A DNA stretch of 64,000 nucleotides, from assembly GCA_026261815.1 (NCBI GenBank), contig JAMPIT010000484.1, positions 12,064,501-12,128,500 on the forward strand, read 5' to 3'. Shown here one piece after another: positions 1-13,000 of the stretch (position 1 is the stretch's first letter; every line of letters begins with the position of its first letter). This stretch comes from Monarcha castaneiventris obscurior (Eukaryota; Chordata; Aves; Passeriformes; Monarchidae). The position numbers and the translations under genes were made by a program. The notes beneath the pieces were generated by a model. It saw only the letters and a program-made list of their open reading frames with translations, ran no database searches and was not told the DNA's origin.

Positions 1-1044
1 AGGTGGCAGAGCGAGGTGTCGAGGGACACGCTGCGGAGGGCGTCGAGGTCTGCATGGCAGAGGGGGTGGCGGTGGTCTGGGGGCCTGAAGGTGTGCTGGA
101 AGATTGCACCGAGGACAGGACGGAGGAGTTAAAAGAAGCAAGGATGGAAGAAAGGATATCTAACTGTTCAGTGGAAGGATGCCGGCTGGGAATGGCCTCC
201 AGGTTCTCCCTAGAAGGCTGTCTCCGTGACAGCGGCTCTAGGCTTTCCCTAGACAGCTGCCTCCGAGAGAGACTCCCCAGGTTGTCCTGCGAGGGCTGCC
301 TGCTAGGCACTGTGTCCAGAGGCTCTCTGGAATTGGATCTTCTGGACAGAAAGTCCAGCTGCTCCCTTGAAGCTTGTCTAGCTGATGCTAGCAGGTCCCT
401 TGAAGGCTGTTTTCTAGAAAGCAAATCCAATTGCTCTCGAGAAGTATCCCGACTTGGCAACGTGTCTATTTGGTCTCTGGACACTTGCCTACTTGGCAAT
501 GTGTTTAGCCACTCTCTAGAGACTTCCCTTACTGGCCCACAGTCTAGCTGCTCTCTTGACCCAAATCTGCAGGGTAAAGTGTCAAGGCAGTCTCTGGAGC
601 CCTGCCTCCGGGGCAGTGTGTTCCCATGATCTCTCCGACTGGGCCTAGCAGCGAGTAGATCCAAATTTTCCCTAGATGCATGCCTGCTTGGGATACTTTC
701 CAGGTGTTCAGTAGACCCATGCCTGCTGGGGATAGTGTCCAGCTCCTCTCTGGACCCATGCCGACTGGGCACAGCTTCCAAGCACTCTCCTGAGTTGTGC
801 CTGCTCAGCTGCTCCCGGGACATCTGTCTCCTCATCAGCATGTCAAGCTGCTCCCGGGACGAGTACCGGCTGGCTGGCTGCGACAGACTGCCAGCCCCAG
901 AGTAGATCCTGCCATAGGAGGCAGCAGGGACAGCCCTGTGACCCAGCGTGGACGTCTTGTACCACGTCAGCTCGTTGGTCATCCTGCCGACGGATGGCAA
1001 ACCCTGGAGAGTCGGAGGATACTGGAGGCGGTTCTTCAAAATCC
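1..1044 (-). CDS. CELSR3: CELSR3 exon 34 (partial): repeat-rich C-terminal tail
   Basis: Acceptor CAG/GGATTT at 1044, reading [20 protein letters not shown]. Then [14 protein letters not shown] leads into about 18 copies of a 13-residue unit, followed by [19 protein letters not shown] and a Ser/Thr/Pro-rich end (STPRSAT) where the window stops mid-codon. No stop codon is reached. The same periodicity leaves a 208-codon antisense frame open at 3-629, which is a shadow. Confidence 0.94.
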
Positions 1045-4000
1045 CTGCATCGGACAGAAAGAGAAGTCAAATATTTGCACAACAGCAGGAGGAGCAGGAA
1101 AACCAGGGAGACAAGCCATGCCTCCCCAAGGGCATGGCCACACAGATCTGATGCTGAGCCTTCAGTCAACCTGAGACAGGCGAGGCTACCCTTGCCCACT
1201 TGCTCCAGATTGTTACCTTTTCTCTGCCGTTGGGTCTGGGTGAGGGAGTTCTCATCCCCACTGGTCAAAGCCAGGTCTGGCTGATTATTGTTGGCTGCAT
1301 CCTTATTGATGTCAAATCCCAGCTTCCGCTCAGAGCCCCACTTCTGCAGGGAGCAGGGGTGAACCTCGCACTCGCCCAGAGCTGGCCAATACGACATGAG
1401 GTCATTGCCATCCACATCTGATGAAGGACACAGCAAACCAGGCCCCAGAGAAGACGGAGAGAATATTTCCATGAGCAGCAATTGAGCCATCACAAGACAT
1501 GGTCTGACCCCCAGGGAGCTGAGCTCATCCTTTTCCCTGCCAGAGCCCCGGGACTTGCCTTTGGGAGCGGTGTTGGCAGGGTTAGTGAGGAGGCGTTCAC
1601 TGTGTGCTGCCCGCTTGAGCTGGCGCTGGAAGCGGCCCCGCAGGCGTACGTTCTCCTCACTCTCCGACGACGGGATGGAGAGGCTGCGCTCCTCATCCAG
1701 AGACAGGTCACTGTCCGAGTCCGAGTCCTGGTCTGTAGGAACACAGAGTGTCAGGGAGACATTTAGAATGAAGGTGGGAGAGGTTCCTGCTGGCAGCACC
1801 AGGGAGGCAGAACCACCCCAGGATGACCATGCTTGTGAGAGTGCCTTACCCCTTGCTGTCCCTCCCTCAGCAGCAGCCTGTGCCAGCTCCTCTGGCCCTA
1901 CCACCAGGTATCTATGAGAGGAGCCCAGCTCATTGCACCTCCCTGTAAGGCAGCTGTAAATAGCCCTAAGATCCCATCTGCCTCGTCTTCCAGGCTGAGC
2001 AAACCCACGTCCCTTAGCCTCTGCTTGCCTGTCCCACACCCCAGCCCCAGCTAGTCTAGCTCCAGTGAGTCAAATGTCTGTGCTGTACTGGGGAGCCCAG
2101 TGTCCCTAGAAATCCCACAACAGCCAGTGTCCCCTCTGTTGCCTCCCCCAGTTCTATCCCCTTGGGACTGGCTGTGCCCTTTGCCATCTGTCCAGGAGGA
2201 GGCTGTGCTAAATAACACAATGGCTGCCTCTCCCTCCTATGCACCATGTGATTGGAAGTTGCAGCTGAACATGGGGTGGAAGATTAAACCATACAGCCAG
2301 AGCCTGCACCAGGAAGAACGTCCCAAACCCAGGAACAGGGTTGAGCTTTACCTCCCCCAGCATCACGGTGGAACATTGCCACGTCAATGTCCGTGGGGCC
2401 GGCGTGAGCCAACAGGCTGTGATCCAGGGCCGAGCCCTGACGTGCTGCCACATTGTCTCTGAAAGAGAGGAGGCCCCAAGTGTCACAGCAGCAGGAGTCT
2501 CTGGCTCCACCCAGGCCCTGCTGGCTCCCAGAGCCCCGGCTGCTCCCTACCTGAGGTAAGCGCGCTGGCTGGAGTGGGTGCGGGCAGAGCGCACGCTGCT
2601 CACCGAGGACACTGTGGAGGCCCCCAGGGTGATGCGGATGAGCCCGCTCTCCTCAAACAGTGCTGTGTTGTTGTAGGCGTTGGGGCCCTGGGGAGGAGGG
2701 AGAGGGCATGTGTCCTGTTAAGGAGTTGACACGGCAGCCCAGGGGAAGTGGGGACAGCCCTGTCAGCTCCTGTCCCAGACATGCAGCCTGAGCCCAGCGC
2801 CCTGGGCTGCTCTGCCCTCGCCCACCTGTGTGCTCCTCGTGGCCTCCTCACTCTGCCCCTTCTTGCTGAGGCAGGCCAGCTTCCATGCCTCTCGCACCTC
2901 CTCATTCAGTACACAGAACAGGACCAGCACTGCCAGGCCCTGTGGGGAGAGAGATGCCATGAGAGACAGCCCTTCACTGCCATCTGACCTTCTTGCCAAC
3001 AGTGGGACAGTCCCTGGCTCCTCCAGAGTCCAGTGTGGCCACCAGACTGGGATGCACCAAAGACACCCAATACCAACGAGAGTTAACACCCATAGTGGCC
3101 ATTGATGAGGGAGGAAAGGGTGGGGTGTCCTCCTGCCTGGCAGTGGCCAAGGAGCAAATGGCAGGGTCCCCTGCAGCAACACCAGCCACAGTGGTGGGAG
3201 AAGGTTGGCAGGCTGCTGCCATGGATCATTTTGGGTGTCCAACACCTCCATCACATGCTGTTCTCTTGCTCTGCCCTTTCAGGACATGGAGGCGCCTTCC
3301 CTCCAGATGGTCCTTGCTATCCCTTGGATGTCACCTCTGAACCAAATGCCTTGCAGCCACCTCCTGCTCCGTACGACTGCTCACCACAGGCACAGCAGCA
3401 AGGACTGGCAGGAGTCACTCAATGCCACAGAGGTGACAGCAGAAGGGACAAGGAGCTCAGCGAGATGTTGGGAGCTCAGCACAAGGCACCCACTCTCCAC
3501 AGATGGCCGTGGGGACCACAGGGATGCTCTCCCGGGCTGACCCCTGCCCTCCCCAGCAGAGGCCGGGCAGTTACCTGGAGGCTGCAGAGGACAGTGTAGA
3601 GGTAGTGGAAAGCCAGGACACTGTTGTTGACAGCCAAGAGGCCAAAGAGCCAGGTAGTGCTAATAATTAGAAGCAGAACAAAGGAGCTCCGTAACGTCAT
3701 GCTGGAGAGAGAGAGACAGACAGGGACACAGACACACACCGAGAGGTTAGTGCGTACTGTTAATCTACAGTCTAGTGCTCACAGACAGAGATCCAGAGGG
3801 GAAAGTTCCTGCAGAGACCTCCCTGCTGCGCCCAGCACTGCAGGCACATCCCCACACAGTGGCCCAGCTCCCTAACTACCAGGCCTTCCCTTCTGGATCA
3901 CACGCGGCAAACAAATGACACAGGGGCCCAAATGACACAGGTCATTTAGAGCCACAGATAGCTGAGCCACGCTCCAGGGCTGGCTCAAGAGGGAGTGGGG

Positions 4001-7000
4001 AAAGGTCTCAGGAGCATGTAGGAGAGGAAGAAGCAGGTGCTCATAGCTGACAAGGGCTGAGTGCTGAATCCAGGCAGACACAAGAGGTGGCTGTGAGGGC
4101 AGGTGGTGAAAGGGCACCAGCTGGTAGGTCAGTGTGGAAATGGGGATATAGGAACAAGAGGAAAGGACAAAGTTTAGGAAGGGTTAATGTGGCTGGCAGG
4201 TGTGGGAGAGGAGAGTGGCTGCGAGGCTGACACTGATGCACAGAGGGGCCCTCTGCAATGGTAGAAGAAGGAGGATGGTCACTGAAAATGCTAAAAACCA
4301 CGAGCTGCCAGAGCTCTGCTGGGAGTTTGGCCACTAATACTCACAGAACCGATTTCTTCTTGGTCTCCTTTTGGCCTGGGGAACAGGACATCTTGGCCAC
4401 AAGCAGGAACATGACCCCATTCATCTGAAAGCGTTGGCACTGATTAGAAACTGTGCCAAGGGCTGGCTCTGACCTGACCTCCCCAGTGCAGATTTCTGGT
4501 CTGCCAGGCCCTGCAAACATCCCCTCCTTTCCCCTTCATGCCCAAGCCATGGCTTCCCCCAGGTTTGGCTGGAGTGAGAAGGGACAAAAAGAGGGCCTCT
4601 AACTGAGGGAGAGGGACACAGAGAATGGGACAGGCAGTGGGCAGCCAAGGAGGGGCGAGTGCCCATGGTGCAGAGAAGGGAGGCAGGAGAGGGTTGTGGG
4701 TGTAACAGGACAGGGTTTTACCACAATGACGACAGTAATGGGGCCTGCAAAGCTCCAGACCAGCTTATCATGAATGGAAATCCAGCAGAAGTCGGGGTTC
4801 CCGTAGCCCTCGGGATCCAGGCCAACGGCCAGCCCTGCAGGAGGAAGGGAGAGGTCAGGTCCAGACCCAGCAGCCTTGGACTTGTCCAAACCATGTCCAT
4901 CCCATGCCAGCATTGTCAGCAGTGAAGGGGCTTTCTTCCTGTTCCTTGCCTTGTGCACAGGCTTCCCCACCACAGGGGGAAGGAGTCAGGACTGTGAGAC
5001 TCAGCAACAGGGACTTTATTTCCTTTTCCTCAGGTATCCCTGACACAGCCCAGTCCAGAAGGCATTCACTGCCAGCAACAGGTCACGCAAGTATGCACGC
5101 TTGGGAAAACACAAGAGACTTTAACGACAAGTCCTGAGGAGATGTGCTGAGAAATTACTTCTCCTTAGGAGGCAAGATGACAGCCCTTGATACGTGGTCC
5201 CCTGACCACCACAACACCACAACTTGCTGCCAACACTGCTGGCCATAGCAAGCCCACCCTCAGCTCTCCACACTGCATGAGCTGGGCAACATGAGGTGGT
5301 GAGGAGGCTGCTGAGAAGCAGCATGGCTGGTTTGGGCATGGCTGTAGCACAAGCAGCTCTTACCAGTGATGATGGCAGGCACGCCCCAGCCAATGGCGTA
5401 ATAGAAGCGCATGGCCCCAAAATTGACGTTGCGGGCTTCGGTCTGCATGCGGTAGATGTGGAGGCCCTGGACGAAGAGCCAGGCGAAGGTGGAGAGGAAG
5501 AAGCAGTGGAGGAGGATGGCAATCACAGTGCAGAGAAACTGGGGAGACAAAAGCCACTCAGAGAGGGTCCCACTGTGCCAACACTAAAGGCATCATCCAC
5601 ACCTCACCCTCACACTTCACAGGGCTGGTTCAAGCCCACAGACCTGGTTCTCAGTGCGGTTGATACCCAGGAGAAAGAGCAGCTCAGAGAAAAAGAGGGT
5701 GACTGATATGTTGGAGTGGATGCCACGTGTGTTGGACTTGAGGCCTTTGAGGCAGGTCAGAAAGGAGAAGGTCAGCAGCAGAGACACCAAGGAGAGAGAC
5801 ACCAAGGAATAGGTGACAATTGCCAATGTCTCCAGGTCACCTTCCAGTTGCTGCAGCAGCAGAGAACCAAAGGCAAACAGCAGTGTTAGGGGCAAACACA
5901 GCAAGCTTGCAGAACTCTCAAACTGTATTTGTGTCCTGCAAGGAATTTTTTGCCTGTGCCCAGGACTTTTTCTTCCTGTGCTGGGACCCAGCAGCAAACA
6001 GTCCCCACCATCACCCACAGCCCCACAGGCTGAGGTTACCTCTCGGTGTGAGCTGTCCATCAAAACCCCAAAGGTGCCAAACTGGGAGCACTGGCAGTGG
6101 ACGTGGGTGGTGTTTCGGTACACGAGCTCGCAGTCCCTGGCTGTCCAGAAGCCAGAGGGGTTGGTCCTGCAGCCACCAAAAAGCAGAGTGCACTTAGGAG
6201 AGAAGATACACAAATGTGTGTGTGGGGAAGGAATTGCAGAGAAGAGGGGTGACCAACAAGGCTCTTCTGCCAGCAGATACAACTGCACTCCTAAAGCTGA
6301 AGTACTGGATCCAGAGAGTGGATGAGGCACTGAGGGAAATGGATTAGTGGGAGACTTGGCAGTGCTGGGTTAACGGTTGGACTCAATGACCTTAAAGGTC
6401 TGTTCCAAATTAAATTATTCTATGACCCTACTGTGGCCTCCCAGCAGAAACAAATCCCATGGGAGAGGGAGGAAACCCCCACATCCCAGTGCTGCTCAGG
6501 GAAACTTGGGCAACAAGGAGGTGTGTGGGGAAAGCAGCTCAAGGAGTGACCTAGTCGTGCTTGACTCACGGGTTGGAGTGATTCCACTGGACACAGAGAG
6601 GTTTGCTCCTGTTGGCTGTCTCCAGCAGGTAAAATTCCAGCACGAGAGGGGTGTCCAAGGGCCCTCGCAGGAAGGTGTGATTGCTGAACACAGACACACT
6701 CACAATGGGGGAGTTCATCACAGGATTCTTGGGGAGCCTGCAAGAACAACAGAGCTCTACCATCACTATCACTGTGCGTGGCAGCTGCAGACCCCCAGAG
6801 ACTTCTCAGGTGTCCCGCTCTGACATCTCAGAAGGAAGAGCTCTGCCCAGTCCTGAACAAGGGGCTGGGAAACATGGCACAGAGCAACACCAAGGCTGGG
6901 AATCAAACCCTCTCCATTGCAGACAGACTTGACAGAGGTAACAGAACAGAGTCCAGCCAGCCCCTCTCCACTGGTGCTTGTGGGGGCAAAGGGGAGGAGG

Positions 7001-10000
7001 ACATACCTGACGCTGCGGCGATCCACCTGGTAGCGTGCGGGCAGCAGCCCCCCGAGGGTGCGGTACATGATGAGGATGACCACGGTCAGAGTGGGCTCGG
7101 GCTCTGGCAGCGCCTGCCTTGGGGAGGAGCTCTCCACAGTGTAGTTCCCTTCACTGCCAGCCAGCGTGGGCACTGCTGTGGGGACAGCTGGGGCACACGA
7201 GGGGGTGGTGAGAACACACACACACACACACTGCTCTGAAGACAATCTGCAAGGCCATCAGGAGCCTTTCGGATGTGGTGACGTCTAAAGCTCAGGCTCT
7301 CAGGGCTGGCTCTTGGACCTCTGACAGAGCCAGGTTTCAGTAGGGTATTTGCAAACTAAATGGCTTTTAAAGGTCCATTCCAACTCAAACTATTTTATGA
7401 TTATACATCTTTCCTGACAGCTGTACCCTCCCATGTAGTTTCTTGAGCGATGCTCACGTGCTCACCTTCAGCTTTCGGAGGGCTCAGCACCGACAGTGGC
7501 AGCACAACGTGGGTGTGAGGGTCCCAGGCGGGCTGGCCCCGGAAGAGGCTGCTGTGGTAGCGAGGGTAGCGCCGGCGGATGTGGGAGTGGTTCTCCATGC
7601 GATCGATGCTCAGCACTGCGGAGGAGCAAGGCAGTGAAAGTCAGCTCCAGGGTGGACACCTGGAGAGCAGCTGTGCTCCGGGGCAGCCTAGGATTCAAGC
7701 CTCTGGCAAATGGAGCATAGGAGCCACAGGCCAGGCTGGGGCTATGACCTGTGTTTAGGCATGACACACAAATCTCCGTACCCACTGTGCTCCTTCCCAG
7801 CCCAGATCCTTGCTCTGCCCTAGGGCAGACTACTCCGGCCACCAAGGGCAGCTGCTTTTTCACTAGAGACTGGGAAGTAACTGGGAGCAGGCAGCACACT
7901 CCTGGCTCTGCTGGCTCTTGGAGGTCAGCTAGTCCAGGCAGGAATGGGACCAGGACATCTCTCACAAATACCTCCCCAGGTTTGAGAGAGCCACCAAGGA
8001 CATTATCAGCACACTCCCTGAGGTGCAGTGAGATGAGAAGGGAACAAGGTGTGATGGAGGAGTGTCTCTGCACCACTCAGCCAGCCCCACCCCAGCCAGC
8101 TCCTACTCACTGATGTTGGGGGTGACGACACCAACGGGGTTGAGGTAGGTGAGTTTCATGTTGCTGGCCAATGTGCCCGAGTAGTCCCGCAGCTGCTCCA
8201 TGAGGCTGGCGCTGCCGTGCTCCCCGTGGGGCAGCATGGCCCAGTGCTCCCGGTTCTCGGGCGCCAGCACAGAGCTGCCTGCACGCAGCAGGTTCTGAAT
8301 GGGAGAGACGTGAGGGCAGAGGGTCAGCATGGCCTTTGGGCCTCTCCTGACCACCCCAGACTGCAGCACTGTGCTCTCTGCACAAGGGCTCTGGGAAGAG
8401 AGGTACTTTCTACTGTGATGGGCCCCCACCCTCAATGCTCATCAGCCAGTGCCCTACAGAGACATCTTTCCTGCACCCGAGCCATGAGAGACTTGCCACC
8501 AGCAGGAAGACCTCCCATTGCCTTCCCAGGCTGAGCAAACCCAGTTCTCTGCCTCTCCTCATCCACTCTTTGCTCCAGCCCTGACCACGCAAGTCTTGCT
8601 TCCTTGAGCCACTGCTGGTGTGGACTGAGGAGCCCAGTGCTCCTGACAGGATCCCGCCACATCCTCAATCCCCTCAGAAACACAGGGTGGCTGCTAAGAG
8701 AAGCAGCATCAGAAGCCACTCTGATCTGGGGGAAGGACTCACCTCGTTGAAATGGGCGTCCTGTGTAGCTGTCAGGCCAAAGCCACGCTGCTGGCTCTCG
8801 AAGGCCATGAGGCGGGACAGCAGGCGGAAAGCAATGTGCACGTCATTCCCAAAGTAGTGGTCCATGTGGTCAGTCACAGCCCGGAGCTGGTGGGCCAGCT
8901 TCTTGGCTTCAATTGTGTTCAGCTCAGTCTTGTTCCTCTCCAAGCCCTCCAGCTGCCAGTGGAGAGAAAAGAGGGAGTTAAACAATTCAACAGGCTCCTT
9001 GCCCAGAAACTGCATCCTCACCAAGAAACCGGGATGCTGCAGGCCCTGCTGGACACAGAGATTACTTCTGAAGCCATAGCAGAAGCCATGGACACTCACA
9101 GTGGTGGTCACTAGAACATGGAGCACATCTGGCAGACAACCAGCCTCCAGCAACACACCAGGGTCTGCACTGGCCCAGCTAACCCAGTACCTTACATGAC
9201 AGAGGCCAAGGAGATGAAAGGATAGGGCAAGGCCCTGGCAATACTTCCCTGGAAACTCTCCTGGCTTCAGTTTCAGGTCAGCCTAGATGACATGGAAGTG
9301 TTGAATACACTTGCCTGGATATTTCAAAGGGATTTGTCCCTGACAGAATCTGGGGGCTACAGAGGTCCCAAGGACCAGACATGCCACCAGCTTCAAACCA
9401 CTCAGCCCCGCTCAGGCTTATTTATTTTCCTCTCAAATACTCTGTCAGGCACAGGTCATTTCTGAGAGGAGCACAGATTAAATGAAGCCAAGTGAACTTA
9501 AGCTCAGACCACTGCTCCCACAGGATGGATTTGGGGGAAGAAGATGAGAAGAGAAAGGCACTGTGCACTGTGGCAAGGCCTTCTTGTACTCCGTGCACCC
9601 CTAGAGAGCTGAGTGGTTTGAATTCTGGCTGTGAGCCCTTGTTCAGAGGGCTCCTGCTCTGTCAGGGCTGCAGAGCCAAGAAGATTACCAGCACAGACAG
9701 CTCCTTGAAGGCAGGTGAAGTGCAGTTGAAGAGATCTGGCTCCAGCCAGCCCTTCTCCTCATCACAGTGTCTGATGGCTGCACCTAGAACAAAGAGGAAG
9801 GGCTTGTTGGAAATTCAGCACAGGAGACACGGCTGCCCTGCTGCATCCTCCCAGCAGGGATCCTCTGCAGCAGCTAATCCCAAGAGCAGCACTGACAAGT
9901 GATGGGGAGGGCCTGTAACACCCCAGGGCCATCATCCTGCTTTGCACCAGTGCAACCCATTCTACTCCTGGTCTGCAATACCTCAGCAGGCTGCTGCCAT

Positions 10001-13000
10001 CCCCTCCCTCCAGGAGCTGGGTGCCTATGTGTGCTTTGGGGCTGCATCACACCAGGTGCCATCACACGGGAATGCCAAAAAGGACTAAGTGACTTGGCAT
10101 GACCCAGGCTGGAAAAGCCCCAGGGGACACAACTGTGTCGTCAGGCACATCTGACCCCAAGCTATGGCAGCCCAGGCAGCTCTAGGCATCCCCCAGCTGA
10201 CAGCCTACAATGCCTGCTGAGGTCCTGCTCTCTCTATGGGGCAAAGCCACCCCAGGAGCACAACGGCCCTGCTGCTGGGCTGGAAAACCAGCCCATGAGA
10301 TGAGCCCTTTCAGTCAAGGGGGTTGGAGCAGTGGGATGGTGGACCCCAGTGGGGAGGATCCAGCAGTGTGGGTTCAGTATCCACCACCAGTCCCCAGTCC
10401 CTGGCTGGAGCCCAAGCACTTGTGTACAGCAAGGGAGTTTCCAAAACTGAATGGGATGAGATGTTAACCAACACGAAAATCACTGCTAAAGCCAACACAG
10501 AGAAAAGTGTTCTTGGCTGGGAGTGTCACCACAAACACTCTGAGCAAGAGAAACCAGGCAACCAGCAGGACTGTGGAACAGGTCCTCCTGGGGACAGCAT
10601 CAGGGCAAAGGAACCCACCCAGGTGCCCCTGGCTGGGAGAGGGTAGCAGGGAGAGGGCAGGGAGAGGAAGCTTGGAGCAGACTCCAGCTGCTGCTCAGAA
10701 AAGCCCCAGTGACAAGCATGCCCCCTCCCACCACCTCCAGCTCCTAGCAGTCCTCTCAGCCACCCTTCTCCCAGCTGCAGAAGCACAAGGACCAGTGCCA
10801 CTGTAGGAGGGAGCAGGAAGAACAAGGAAGTCTCCATACTGATGGCATTCCCCTTGCACAGAACACACTGACTCAGGATCTGACCCCCACGTCCCTGTGC
10901 CTTCCCCTGCCAGCCAGGCAGAAGGAACAGGACCTTGTGCTGTGCCTGCCCATCAGTTCCTGCCCCCATCCTACCACCCCCAACAGTTTCCCTTTCTTCC
11001 ACCCCAAGGCCATTCCTCCCTGGCCTCACCACCCATTGTTCACCACCAGTTCCTTCCCCGCCCAGCCTAAGCAAGCAAGAGCCATCTGGGAGCCAGCATC
11101 CATCCCAGCCAGGGAGCAGAGCACAGACCCCAGAGCCAACACTGCAGGCTCGGCACAGCGGGTGGCAGGGGCTGCATGCAGCAGCAGCTGGGCTTGTACT
11201 GGTTAGTGAGCAGGGAACAGTGTGTAGGAGCAGTGAGGCCAGGCAAAGCATTGGGAAGACTCTTGGCAGCTCCAGAAGCGGTGGGGAAAGCGCAGGGGTG
11301 TGCAGGGTGTCAGGCAGGGAGGGAGGGAAAGCCGTGTGGTGCAGCCCTTACAGCACAGGGGGAAGGAGATGGGAACAACCTTACCTGCACCCCTCAAGCC
11401 TGAGCACGGAGGGCGAGAGAACCGGGGAGAGAAGCGACAACAGTTAGGAGCCGAACCTGCCTCCTCCTGGGGCGAACGGCTGGAGAAGGACAGGGTTTGT
11501 ATTGTCCCCTGGGGCTCGCACTGCCCTACACTCCCAGACACCCTGCTGACACCTTTTCTGTCACTGAGGACAGCTTTGCCTCCTCCAGCTTGGGACGCTG
11601 ACTCCTACCCAACATTCACCTGACAGCACACTGTGCACCATTTCCCTTGTAGGGCACATGGGGATGGGGCTGGTGGAGCCACAGCAAGGCACTGCATGTG
11701 CTGTGCCTGGCCTGACCTCAGCCTCAAGCCTGGTGAACCCAAAACGCAGCAGGAAGAAGATGAGAACCAAGGCTGAGGGAACAGCACAGCCCCATGGCTG
11801 GATGATGGGTCTTACACCCCACAGCTTGTACCCAACCCCAGTCCCACAGCCAGCACCCTCTGCTCTCTGCTCTTCCCCAGGCTGTGGCATTTTCTCCTCC
11901 AACTTCCTTCTCCCAAACTTCAAGCCCAGCTCAACAGGACCGGGGCAGTGCAAGAACAGCGTGATATTGCCAGGGCTGCTACAGGATAGCCAGGCTGCCC
12001 CCTGCCCTCTCCATCACGTCCCCCACTCACCCAAGGAGCCTTTGGGACACAGCACCGCAGCCGAGAAGCCAAACTTGGTCTGGGGCCACCACACACCCGC
12101 CTTCAGGCTTTTGGGGCAGCCGTCATAGAGCACTGTGGAGACACACTGGTCACAGGGCCGGGCACTGACACCGAGCCCAGCAGCAGCAGCTCCCCGCACT
12201 GCCGTGCCCACACTCACCCTCGCAGCCGCTGGGTGTCACCTCGGCAAAAGGGCTGTCGCAGCTGTTGCACTGGCGGCCAATGACCCCAGGCCGGCAGTGG
12301 CACCGGCCCGTCTCCCTGTCACAGGAGCGCGACGTGGAGCCCACAGGGTAGCAGTCACAGGGCAGGCAGGTGTCACTGCCTCTGGGGCGGTAGTGGAAGT
12401 CCTGGGAGGAGATGGGGACACTCATCAGAGAGCCCACTGGGACAGCGGCCAGGGCTGGCTGGGGAACCCCTGGAGCCAGAGAAGGTCAAGGCTCTCCTGA
12501 TTTGCAAGCACCCCACTGCCCCCATCACCACCATGCTGGGGCAGGAAGGCTGGACAGAGGAGCTGAGAGGGATCCAGCCCAGAATCAGGCACACAAAGCA
12601 GGGCCTGGACAATTGCCAGGCCTTTGGAGGGGATAAGGAACAGCATCAAGAATAAGCAGGGTTTCAGGCAAGCCATGGTCCATGTCCCCTTTGGCACAGC
12701 TGCCCCTCACCTTGCAGTGGCACTGCCCGTTGGTTTTATTGCAGTCGGGGTCAAAGCCCTTGTTCACATCACAGTTACAGGGCCCACAGGTGGGGTTTCC
12801 CCACCAGCCCTTCGGACACTGCTGGTCCATCCTAGGAAGAGAAATACCTTTGATGTTACAACAGCCAAATTCCCCAGGCCTTGTTCTGCCACTAGTCCAG
12901 CTGCTCAGCAGCTCCAAGGAGGCAGGTGGCACCGAGAGGTCCCTGGTTACATATCCAGGATGAGAGGCCAGCATGGAGCCAGGCACAAAAGCCATGGTTC

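Noticed and set aside
3..629. 208-codon plus-strand frame with a periodic SLEGCL-like repeat
   Set aside because: Antisense shadow of the 39-nt repeats in CELSR3 exon 34; the periodicity comes from the sense strand.
1560..2039. Continuous open frame around CELSR3 exon 32 suggesting one 398-codon exon
   Set aside because: The homologous part covers only 1559-1732; the rest runs through splice signals into intron sequence and then picks up exon 33 by chance frame agreement.
7478..7505. Possible REST/RE1 site (CTCAGCACCGACAGTGGC)
   Set aside because: The two half-sites abut without the required spacer, and the stretch lies in coding exon 20.
10526..11251. 241-codon minus-strand frame inside CELSR3 intron 16
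   Set aside because: Not needed by the phases of exons 16 and 17, and shows no recognised domain.
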